A stretch of DNA of 6,368 bases, taken from Acidisarcina sp. Its GTDB lineage: Bacteria > Acidobacteriota > Blastocatellia > Pyrinomonadales > Pyrinomonadaceae. The DNA is taken from assembly GCA_021155145.1 (NCBI GenBank), contig JAJNPX010000138.1, positions 1-6,368 on the forward strand. The letters run 5' to 3'. The notes beneath the pieces were generated by a model that was not told where the DNA came from, did not search any database, and was given only the letters and a program-made list of their open reading frames with translations. A program made the position numbers and the translations under genes. Below are positions 1 to 5,820 of the stretch, piece after piece. The stretch's first letter is position 1. Every line of letters begins with the position of its first letter.

Positions 1-2
1 CG

Positions 3-839
3 CTCGGGCACCTTCGGACGCGGTGCGGTATAAGTGGTCTTGACGTTCACATTCTGGAACTTGAGCACGACGCGCATCGTCTCCGAACGGCGATCATAGC
101 TCGCCGGAACGAATGGTGCGTATGCCGGATCGGATTCCAGAGCCTGTTGAAGCTGGCGGACGGCCTTGTCGTTATTTGAAGGTTCGACGACCTCAGCGAT
201 CTTTGCGAGCCCGTTGCCGAAGACCTCGGCCACCACCACTACCTCGTCGTCTCGCATCTCGCCGCGCACCAAAGACTTGGTGAGGGCGATAAGCGCTCCG
301 CGCGGGTTTACGCTCGGCGACTCGTCTGCGATAGAAAGACGAGTACTAGCGTATTCAGAGGGCGAAAGTTCCAATATCTCAGGACCGATCACCGCATTAT
401 CCGACGTCAACATTATCGACGAGGGCCGCGATGTTGATGCTGGGGCCTTGGAGACGAATTCGTCCGGGTTGCGGGCAGTCAAAAGTATCGACCAAATCAA
501 AAGTACTCCAAAAATAATTGAGGCAAGAGTGCCCACGGCCGATGGCATCAGCCACGCCTTGTGCCAGCTTCTGCGGTCCTCGATCACGTGAAACACGGGG
601 GACGGCCCGGCGGGAGCCAGTTGGAGCGAAACGGTCGATCTGATCAGCTCCATCCTTTGTTCCGAAAGAGCCGGCCTCCACAACGAACGAAGGTCGTTCC
701 TGATCTCCTGAAATTCCGAGAGAGCTTGACGACAGAGCGGGCAAGTATCCAGATGGCTGTCCAACTCCGTCCGTTCGGCCTCGGTGAGAATATCGTCGGA
801 ATAGACCGGCAGATTAGATTTTACGTCGCAGCATCTCAT
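3..839 (-). CDS. Membrane anti-sigma factor with zf-HC2 zinc finger and TonB-C-like exported domain (3' end outside window)
   Basis: Translating the minus strand from the ATG at 837-839 gives 279 codons with no stop before the window edge, so the C-terminus is missing. Residues 1-36 match the zinc-binding anti-sigma (ZAS/zf-HC2) pattern: Cys3/Cys4, then His29, Cys33 and Cys36 spaced as HxxxCxxC. In this family the finger clamps an ECF sigma factor in the cytoplasm. Residues about 97-122 form one hydrophobic membrane helix. Residues about 200-265 lie on the far side and read as strands VVVVAEVFGNG and MRVVLKFQ around a helix with an APFVPA segment, which recalls a TonB C-terminal fold; this is inference. 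A Ser/Pro-rich linker (about 123-190) joins helix and domain. The gene follows the ECF sigma gene on the same strand, so it is the likely partner. No clear Shine-Dalgarno sequence precedes the ATG, but the start fits because the finger begins at once, as usual in the family. Confidence 0.85.
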   Translation of the reverse strand, partial: MRCCDVKSNLPVYSDDILTEAERTELDSHLDTCPLCRQALSEFQEIRNDLRSLWRPALSEQRMELIRSTVSLQLAPAGPSPVFHVIEDRRSWHKAWLMPSAVGTLASIIFGVLLIWSILLTARNPDEFVSKAPASTSRPSSIMLTSDNAVIGPEILELSPSEYASTRLSIADESPSVNPRGALIALTKSLVRGEMRDDEVVVVAEVFGNGLAKIAEVVEPSNNDKAVRQLQQALESDPAYAPFVPASYDRRSETMRVVLKFQNVNVKTTYTAPRPKVPE

Positions 840-1115
840 TTTATTATTTCGCAAAAAGCGATCAGGCAAATGGCCGGCTAACCCCGGCTGTCCTTCGCAC
901 AGATTGTAACTGAAGGACAACGCGTATTCGGCCATTACTTCCGGTCCGGTCTCGCCGTTCTCCGTTTTGCATGCTGGCCATGTCAATAAAAGATCCGACG
1001 AAGTACACCGGCCAGTTCTCACGCCCGATATTCGTTCCTTATTGACTTATCGTTTGGCACCGATAATTTAGTCTTCAAAGTCGAAGCCGGGGCAAGGCGG
1101 CCATTTGCTTGATTG
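840..1115 (-). other. Sigma/anti-sigma intergenic leader with small inverted repeats
   Basis: This 276-base gap separates the sigma stop codon from the anti-sigma start; I see no gene in it. Two adjacent inverted repeats lie near the anti-sigma end. TGTCCTTC (889-896) pairs with GAAGGACA (912-919) around a 15-base loop, and GCCGG (873-877) pairs with CCGGC (884-888) around a 6-base loop. A third, tiny hairpin has arms TCGC/GCGA around five T residues just before the ATG (minus strand, about 849-861). None has the form of a good intrinsic terminator, so read-through from the sigma gene into the anti-sigma gene remains possible. A leader role is inference. Confidence 0.35.
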
Positions 1116-1769
1116 TTAAAGATCCTTCAACCTCTTCCGTAGTTCCTCTCTGCCGCGGGCGATCCGCGACTTTACCGTTCCAATATTTATGTCCAACGCC
1201 GCCGAGATCTCTTCGTATGAGAGCCCTTCGATGTCGCAAAGCACGATGGCTTCACGATATATGTCGGGCAATTCCATCAAGGCCGACCGGATCGCTGATT
1301 CGCGCTCCAACCTAAGTACGACCTCTTCTGCAGTGGCCGTGTCCCCCGCGATCATCTCGGAAACAGTGGCATTCGTGTCTCCGAGCGGAGCGTCGAGCGA
1401 GACGGTCACGTCGCGTCTTCGGCGTTTCCACCAGCGAAATCTATTACGCGAGTGATTTACCGCTATCCTGAAAAGCCAGGTTTTCAGCTCCGATTCGCCT
1501 CGAAATCCCCTGATCGCTTTCAATGCGCTGAGAAACGTCTCCTGTGTAAGGTCAGCGGCCTCTTCGGCGCTCTCGGTGATCCGGAAAAGTACGGCATAAA
1601 TATCACCGGAATAACGGGTTATCAGGTTGTCAAAGGCTTCGGCGTCACCGCTTTTGAGACGTTGGATGAACTCGGCCTCAGCGGCACCGAAAACATGCGA
1701 ATCGTAGGCCGCCGATGCGACCCGATCAAGACCTTCACGGTCAAATGCTACAGATTTGCCGAAGATCAT
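1116..1769 (-). CDS. RpoE-type ECF RNA polymerase sigma factor
   Basis: The 217-residue protein directs RNA polymerase to a dedicated set of promoters. Residues about 34-103 are the sigma-70 region 2, with the conserved run DLTQETFLSALKAI and then LKTWLFRIAVNHSRN, which melts and reads the -10 element. A basic, variable linker (RWWKRRRR at 112-119, then an acidic stretch) leads to region 4 at about 156-214. Its helix-turn-helix, from LSYEEISAALDI to GTVKSRIARGREEL, binds the -35 element. There are no SnoaL-like or other C-terminal extensions. I prefer the ATG at 1767-1769. The frame stays open upstream to a TTG at 1826, but the extra 19 residues do not look like family sequence and that codon would sit only about 12 bases from the predicted transcript start. 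The neighbour downstream on the same strand is its probable anti-sigma factor, and an ECF-type promoter lies upstream, so autoregulation is likely. Confidence 0.92.
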   Translation of the reverse strand: MIFGKSVAFDREGLDRVASAAYDSHVFGAAEAEFIQRLKSGDAEAFDNLITRYSGDIYAVLFRITESAEEAADLTQETFLSALKAIRGFRGESELKTWLFRIAVNHSRNRFRWWKRRRRDVTVSLDAPLGDTNATVSEMIAGDTATAEEVVLRLERESAIRSALMELPDIYREAIVLCDIEGLSYEEISAALDINIGTVKSRIARGREELRKRLKDL

Positions 1770-1844
1770 CTCGTACGGTACCGTCCCCGAAACGATTTGG
1801 AACCAGAAGCCAGCAATTCGTCGCAAAACGAGCGAATCGCTAAA

Positions 1845-1872
1845 TTAGACACCATCCTCCGGGGTTTGTTCC
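1845..1872 (-). promoter_or_regulatory. Putative autoregulated ECF (RpoE-type) promoter of the sigma gene
   Basis: On the minus strand GGAAC (1872 to 1868) is followed after 17 bases by GTCTAA (1850 to 1845). This closely matches the GGAAC / GTCTAA pattern and spacing of RpoE-class ECF promoters. The predicted transcript start, near 1838, lies about 70 bases before the ATG at 1769. The position upstream of an RpoE-like gene supports positive autoregulation. The match is seen directly; use by this particular sigma factor is inferred. Confidence 0.65.
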
Positions 1873-2103
1873 CGGGATCGCGAAAAAATCTCATCGTCGG
1901 ATATGAAGATGCAACTGTCATGTATGAGTCGTACCAAGACCATCCGGTTATCCTTTCAAGTGGCGTGAGCGATGGTGCCATATTAATCTTGGATGCGATG
2001 TTTGATTGAAACGCTGTTTTACGGTACATTTACACTTTTGGTCAAACCGCCCTAGCGGCAATTATATAACGATAGAACGCCTTAGAATTGCAGTTTTTTT
2101 AAG
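1873..2103. other. Divergent intergenic region, no convincing gene
   Basis: Together with the sigma promoter and leader this completes a 334-base gap between divergent genes. Both strands stay open in one frame here, but neither reading resembles a known family. An AT-rich stretch at 2061-2070 contains TATAAC (2065-2070), a possible -10 element for the plus-strand gene at 2104. The best -35 candidate, TTGGTC (2038-2043), is 21 bases away, which is too far for a standard promoter, so the promoter is not settled. A short CCGC/GCGG repeat (2047-2058) and a run of seven T residues (2094-2100) directly precede the start codon region. Confidence 0.3.
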
Positions 2104-2949
2104 ATGGCACGAAAAAAGAGAAGGCTCGAGCCCGTTGCAGTAGCTGAAGCCGAAACAAAACCCAAGACACGTTACAAGGACGAGTTTCAAAGCACGGTCG
2201 GCGGCAAAGTTGAAGAACTTGGCAAACGCCTGGAGGGCCAGGGGCGCAATATTCTCTACGGCATCGCCGCGGTGGCGGTTCTCGCCATACTCTTCTGGAT
2301 CTTTTATGCATGGAGCAGCCGATCGAATGCCGCTGCCCAAGCGGCCTTAGGGAAAGCCATCGAGACCTCGCAATCTCGCGTATCGGAAACTTCACCACCG
2401 GCCGGGACCCCTGGAAAAACCTTTAAGACGGAGAAAGAACGGGCCGAGGCTGCGATAAAAGAATTCCAGTCGGTGATCGACAACCACGGCGGAGAAGCGG
2501 CTGAAAAGGCGAAATATTTCATCGCTGTCAATAAAATGTTCATTGATCGCGCGGCCGCAATAAGCGAACTCGAAGCTCTCTCAAAGGGAAGTGACGAGGT
2601 CGGAAAGCTTTCGAAATTTGCGCTCGCACAGGCTTACGAGAGTGAGAATAAACTCGATCAGGCGGCCGCCCTTTATTCTGAATTAGCCGCGATGCCAGAT
2701 CCGATAATCGCGAAAGAATCGATAAATGCGGCGCTCGCGGAAATATACGAGAAGCAGGACAAGAAACAGCAGGCGGCCGACATCCTGTTCAACTTGGTAA
2801 AGGCTGCATTGGAAGCGAAGGACCTCGATGGAAAGCCCGTGCCTTTATCCCTCACTGCGACCTCCGCCAGGGAAAAGCTTGAGCAGATAGATCCTGCCAA
2901 GGCGAAGGAGCTGCCGCAGCCCGCGCCCGACGCCGAGAGCCCGTTCTAA
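2104..2949 (+). CDS. Single-pass membrane TPR protein, YfgM-like
   Basis: The 281-residue protein starts with a charged cytoplasmic segment (residues 1-49, with KKRR at 4-7), followed by one membrane helix at about 50-70 (YGIAAVAVLAILFWIFYAW). The rest, about 71-281, would face the periplasm. It contains helical TPR-like repeats: about 113-145 (AEAAIKEFQSVIDNHGG, then AEKAKYFIAV), 167-200 (KLSKFALAQAYESENKLDQ, then AAALYSELAAM) and 205-232 (SINAALAEIYEKQDKKQ, then AADILFNLV). The end is Pro/Glu-rich. This order, N-terminal anchor then periplasmic TPRs, is that of YfgM/TPR_21 proteins, which in Enterobacteria associate with the Sec translocon and periplasmic chaperones; that role here is inference from architecture only. 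The gene stands alone, with its own terminator downstream. No Shine-Dalgarno sequence is visible before the ATG, which follows a T-run. Confidence 0.8.
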   Translation: MARKKRRLEPVAVAEAETKPKTRYKDEFQSTVGGKVEELGKRLEGQGRNILYGIAAVAVLAILFWIFYAWSSRSNAAAQAALGKAIETSQSRVSETSPPAGTPGKTFKTEKERAEAAIKEFQSVIDNHGGEAAEKAKYFIAVNKMFIDRAAAISELEALSKGSDEVGKLSKFALAQAYESENKLDQAAALYSELAAMPDPIIAKESINAALAEIYEKQDKKQQAADILFNLVKAALEAKDLDGKPVPLSLTATSAREKLEQIDPAKAKELPQPAPDAESPF

Positions 2950-2967
2950 GACTTTCCCGAAATGTAC

Positions 2968-3002
2968 GAGCAATGGCCGCGACAACTCGCGGCTTTTTGC
3001 TC
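2968..3002 (+). terminator. Intrinsic terminator of the YfgM-like gene
   Basis: GCCGCG (2976-2981) pairs perfectly with CGCGGC (2988-2993) around a 6-base loop, and five T residues follow (2994-2998). An outer pair, GAGCAA (2968-2973) with TTGCTC (2997-3002), can extend the stem. It lies 19 bases after the stop codon, as expected for a Rho-independent terminator. Confidence 0.85.
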
Positions 3003-3028
3003 TTAATAGTATCCAAAAGATAGACCAA

Positions 3029-3056
3029 ATAAGGCTTCCGTTTTCGGAGGCCTTAT
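3029..3056. repeat. Strong hairpin between the YfgM-like and PH-TPR genes
   Basis: The arms 3029-3040 and 3045-3056 pair over 12 positions, with one T-G wobble, around a TTTT loop. There is no T-tract on the plus-strand side and only a short ATTT on the minus side. It could be a backup terminator for the upstream gene or a barrier before the next promoter. If transcription of the next gene starts near 3089, as its -10 element suggests, the hairpin is not part of that leader. Confidence 0.6.
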
Positions 3057-3076
3057 GTGATTCTCACTTTATTGAA

Positions 3077-3082
3077 TATAAT
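3077..3082 (+). promoter_or_regulatory. Putative -10 element for the PH-TPR gene
   Basis: A perfect TATAAT lies 17 bases before the ATG at 3100. The -35 region at the right spacing (about 3053-3060, TTATGTGA) is a poor match to TTGACA. Transcription would start near 3089, leaving a leader of only about 10 bases. The hexamer is exact, but in AT-rich DNA it may be chance. Confidence 0.4.
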
Positions 3083-3099
3083 TAACAGAAGTTTCAATA

Positions 3100-4494
3100 A
3101 TGCCTGAGGAATCTTTCCCAAAAAGCAGGGGCCGCGTGCGATCAACGTCCAGCATCTCCGTTCGCGTCAATCCGGTTAATTACCTGATCGCGTTATTGTT
3201 GGCTTCTTTTTTTGGCGCATTTCTCATTTATCTTGGTTTTCAGATCTCAGCCTACATATTTCTCTTGTTCGTTTGGGTCCTGGTCCCGTTTCTGGCTTTG
3301 ACCGATAAGGTCGTTTTTGACGGAAGGCGGATCAGGCGGACAGGGTTTCTTCCGGGCGCATGGGCAAGGCTGACCTCGACCAGGGACCGGATCAAGCTTG
3401 TCGATATCGAACAGGTGCAAACCTCTCTGGTGCGTACGATAAAGCGCGGTGGCAATCTCACGTTTATGTATCGCACGAGCTTTGTCGGCAAAGGCAAGGT
3501 GTTTGCGATCCAGTCGGGTCACCGCAACTACCGGAAATTTGTCGATTCCGTGCTTCCGAAGCTGAGCAATGCAACGCTCGATCATCGATCCATCGATCTG
3601 CGCGATCACCTCAACGACAGGTTCGAGGTCAGGCGGAGGGCAACCGCGTTCGAGATTCCCTCAACCGAGGTTCTCGAATCGGGCCTGCTTACATCGTTAT
3701 CAAAAGGCCGGAGGTCCGAAAGAGTTTCCGATATCGCGGCCGCGACAAAGGCCACTGAACTGCATACGCTTGCAAATCAACTTCGCGTGACTGGCCTACT
3801 CCCGCAGGCGATCGAGGCATTTAGGCGCGCTACCGTGTTGACGCCGGGAAACGCACGTTTGCTTTTTGATTTTGCGACCTGCCTTCGGTCGTATGGGGCA
3901 TCACATCGGGACCTCACGGTGGAAAGGAGGGCCCTTGCAATGATGCGGCTGGCAGAGCGACGGGCCGGCGATGATGGAGACCTGCTGACCGATATCGGAG
4001 AGGGGTATTTTCAGTTTGGCGAGTGGCGTCGGGCAGGGTCCACATTTCGTAAGGCGATAGAGCGCGCAGGACAGAGATTTCGGAGCGTGATCGGCCTTGC
4101 GGAGTTGGCTCTTCACGAAGGCAAGATCGCGCATGTGATCCACAACTTTTCGGTGGCCCGCGAACTGGCGGAGACTCCGGCCACACGGCGCTGGACGTCA
4201 AATGAGATCGATTATTTCTCCAAGCTGAATAGCGATGAGGAGTATATGGAACTCGAGATCAGCCGGATGAACCTGCTCGATACTTTGGCGCTGATCCGTG
4301 GATCTGCTCTGCGTATCGCGATGGTAGGATTTCCGGTGATCGTCATCGGCATATTGTTCGAGGAGCATCTGATCGCCAACATAGGTTGGGCAGTCTCGCT
4401 TATCTCATTTGGTATCTGGGGATCAGTGATCCTGCTTTCGCGGATGCTCTCCGCACGCATACCGCATGATCTGGTCGAGAACGATCGGCAATAA
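3100..4494 (+). CDS. Four-helix membrane protein with PH-like domain and TPR repeats, function unknown
   Basis: I do not recognise a named family for the full 464 residues. Two membrane helices (about 29-47 and 50-67) are followed at about 69-156 by a beta-rich stretch: KVVFDGRRIRRTGFLPG, IKLVDIEQVQTSL, NLTFMYRTSF, then KVFAIQSGHRNYRKFVDSVL. The helix pair, strands and ending helix are like bacterial PH domains of the YdbS/bPH_2 type. A basic linker leads to TPR-like repeats at about 220-250 (ELHTLANQLRVTGLLPQAIE, then AFRRATVLTPGNA), 294-326 (DLLTDIGEGYFQFGEW, then FRKAIERAG) and 330-358. Two more membrane helices (about 404-420 and 427-449) close the protein, so the PH and TPR parts should lie on the same side, probably the cytoplasm. 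It may be a membrane-bound scaffold; that is inference. It stands alone, with a TATAAT just upstream and a convergent terminator downstream. The weak AGAAG about 9 bases before the ATG is the only ribosome-binding hint. Confidence 0.75.
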   Translation: MPEESFPKSRGRVRSTSSISVRVNPVNYLIALLLASFFGAFLIYLGFQISAYIFLLFVWVLVPFLALTDKVVFDGRRIRRTGFLPGAWARLTSTRDRIKLVDIEQVQTSLVRTIKRGGNLTFMYRTSFVGKGKVFAIQSGHRNYRKFVDSVLPKLSNATLDHRSIDLRDHLNDRFEVRRRATAFEIPSTEVLESGLLTSLSKGRRSERVSDIAAATKATELHTLANQLRVTGLLPQAIEAFRRATVLTPGNARLLFDFATCLRSYGASHRDLTVERRALAMMRLAERRAGDDGDLLTDIGEGYFQFGEWRRAGSTFRKAIERAGQRFRSVIGLAELALHEGKIAHVIHNFSVARELAETPATRRWTSNEIDYFSKLNSDEEYMELEISRMNLLDTLALIRGSALRIAMVGFPVIVIGILFEEHLIANIGWAVSLISFGIWGSVILLSRMLSARIPHDLVENDRQ

Positions 4495-4523
4495 AAAGGA
4501 CCGTGCCCTTTATGGACACGGCC
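4493..4523 (-). terminator. Terminator of the ATP-grasp gene, possibly bidirectional
   Basis: CCGTG (4501-4505) pairs with CACGG (4517-4521); after one C-A mismatch the stem continues with CC/GG around a TTTAT loop. GG (4498-4499) and CC (4522-4523) can extend it past a bulged A. Read on the minus strand, the stem is followed by TTTTT (4497 to 4493), so it terminates the gene ending at 4547. On the plus strand it lies just after the stop codon at 4494 but has no good T-tract, so termination of that gene is less certain. Confidence 0.75.
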
Positions 4524-4546
4524 ATTCCATTCATACAATTCCAGCC

Positions 4547-5605
4547 CTACTTTGCCGTTTTTGAAGCCGCTTTCTTTGCAGACGCCTTCGCAGGCGTTTT
4601 TGACTTCGCCTTGGATGCGGTCCTCGCGTCAGCGGTTTCGACCCTTGCCTTGACCGCCGCCTTCGCTACCGGTGGGTTCAGCATTGCCGACCAACGGTAT
4701 TCGGGCATATCGAAGCCCACCTCAAGCTTTTTAAGGATGAACTCGGACATGTTCTCGACGATCCAATTGTGGTTGTATTCGCCCACGGAGGCCAGTTCAG
4801 CATCCGGAGCCGGGTTCATAAAGTCGATCGCGTACGGAACGCCATCCTTGATCGCGAACTCTACGGTGTTCAGGTCGTAGCCAAGTGCCTTACAGATCGT
4901 GATCACATCCTGCTCGACCCTCTTGTGCAGTTCCGGGGTCAAATAGTTCTCGATATTGACGTACTGCATGCCGCTCAGGTAGGGCTTTGACGGGTCGTAG
5001 GGCATGATCAACACCTTTTCCTGTCCGACGCAATAGCATCGAACAAAATGGTCATATTCGATGCCTTCCTGCAAGGTCATGCATAGAGTGCCCGATCGAT
5101 TATATTCAGCCCACAGTTCCTCGAGGGAGTGTATCTTTGAGACATTCTTCCAGCCGCCGCCGTCGTGCGGTTTTAAGAAAGCAGGGAAGCCGACGTACTC
5201 AACGATCCCCTCCCAATCGATCGGGAACTCGAGATTTCTAAGTGAGTCGCTGTTGATGTCCTTGATGTAGTCGTGCTGAGGCAGCAGAACGGTCTTCGGA
5301 ATGGCGACCCCGATCTTCGATGCGAGGGAGAAATTGAAGAACTTATCGTCGGCCGACCACCAAAAAGGGTTGTTGATAATGTAGGTTCCCTCGAGGGCCA
5401 TCCGCTTGAGCATCGCCCGATAATAAGGCACCTCATGAGAAATACGATCGATGATGACATCGTACTTACGATCCTGGTCCATCCGGATCCCGCCGACCTT
5501 TACCATTTCTGCCACGACCTTGCCCTTACCATCCTCGTTGATCCGGTTAATGATAGATTCGGGAAATGTCACTTCGCGTCCCGCTAGTATTCCAACTCGT
5601 TTCAT
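4547..5605 (-). CDS. ATP-grasp ligase-like protein with Lys/Ala-rich C-terminal tail
   Basis: The 352-residue protein has an ATP-grasp layout of the RimK/glutathione-synthetase/D-Ala-D-Ala-ligase type. These enzymes use ATP to form an acyl-phosphate and join a carboxylate to an amine. The N-terminal part (MKRVGILAGRE, then YDVIIDRISHEVPYYRAML) is the pre-ATP-grasp fold. FLKPHDGGGWKNV at 143-155 has the ATP-binding lysine (Lys145) and a glycine-rich loop. LQEGIEYDHFVRCYCVG at 178-194 follows. NTVEFAIKDGVPYAIDFMNP at 246-265 carries the expected metal ligands Glu249, Asp261 and Asn264. The core therefore looks intact, but the substrate is unknown. Residues about 312-352 form a Lys/Ala-rich tail with about ten lysines, like histone H1 or bacterial Hc1 tails, and not part of the enzyme core. 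The MKRVGIL start is typical of the fold. The gene has its own promoter (5663-5691) and terminator, and no partner gene adjoins it. Confidence 0.85.
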   Translation of the reverse strand: MKRVGILAGREVTFPESIINRINEDGKGKVVAEMVKVGGIRMDQDRKYDVIIDRISHEVPYYRAMLKRMALEGTYIINNPFWWSADDKFFNFSLASKIGVAIPKTVLLPQHDYIKDINSDSLRNLEFPIDWEGIVEYVGFPAFLKPHDGGGWKNVSKIHSLEELWAEYNRSGTLCMTLQEGIEYDHFVRCYCVGQEKVLIMPYDPSKPYLSGMQYVNIENYLTPELHKRVEQDVITICKALGYDLNTVEFAIKDGVPYAIDFMNPAPDAELASVGEYNHNWIVENMSEFILKKLEVGFDMPEYRWSAMLNPPVAKAAVKARVETADARTASKAKSKTPAKASAKKAASKTAK

Positions 5606-5662
5606 AATAAGTAGTTTGATAATTCGATCTATTCTTGCTGACTGCGTTGTCTAAAATCTCTA

Positions 5663-5691
5663 ATTTTATGCGATTCGGCACCTGCGGGCAA
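5663..5691 (-). promoter_or_regulatory. Putative housekeeping promoter of the ATP-grasp gene
   Basis: On the minus strand TTGCCC (5691 to 5686) is followed after exactly 17 bases by TAAAAT (5668 to 5663): four of six and five of six matches to the sigma-70 consensus, at optimal spacing. The transcript would start near 5656, about 50 bases before the ATG at 5605. Confidence 0.55.
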
Positions 5692-5707
5692 GGCAAATGG
5701 AATTTAC

Positions 5708-5737
5708 TTGTCGAAAGAGTCGTAAAGCGGTTAAGAT
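5708..5737 (+). promoter_or_regulatory. Weak candidate promoter for the pilT-like gene
   Basis: TTGTCG (5708-5713) and TAAGAT (5732-5737) are separated by 18 bases, each four of six to the sigma-70 consensus. It would leave a leader of about 75 bases before the ATG at 5821. The match is modest and could be chance; no gene is visible in the rest of this divergent gap. Confidence 0.3.
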
Positions 5738-5820
5738 TAAAGAGGCCGGGCACTCTCCTTCACTAATTTGGGTCCTGCTGCCTCAAATTCAACTACTTCA
5801 ATTCCTTCTAAAGATAAACA

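Noticed and set aside
166..591. Plus-strand open frame of 141 codons
   Set aside because: It lies antisense to the anti-sigma gene, whose zinc finger and membrane helix are convincing; the Ser/Thr-rich product matches nothing.
1034..1038. GGAAC on the minus strand as an ECF promoter for the anti-sigma gene
   Set aside because: No GTCTAA-like -10 element lies 15-18 bases downstream.
1081..1115. GCCG/CGGC pairing after the sigma stop codon as a terminator
   Set aside because: The stem is only four base pairs and no T-tract follows on the minus strand.
1452..2009. Plus-strand open frame of 185 codons
   Set aside because: Most of it is antisense to the sigma factor. Its last 60 codons read plausibly but carry no recognisable domain and cover the predicted sigma promoter.
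2047..2058. CCGC/GCGG repeat as a terminator
   Set aside because: Only four base pairs, no T-tract next to it, and no gene ending nearby.
4503..4880. Plus-strand open frame of 125 codons rich in Ala and Phe
   Set aside because: It is antisense to the Lys/Ala-rich tail and C-terminal core of the ATP-grasp gene; its bias mirrors that tail.
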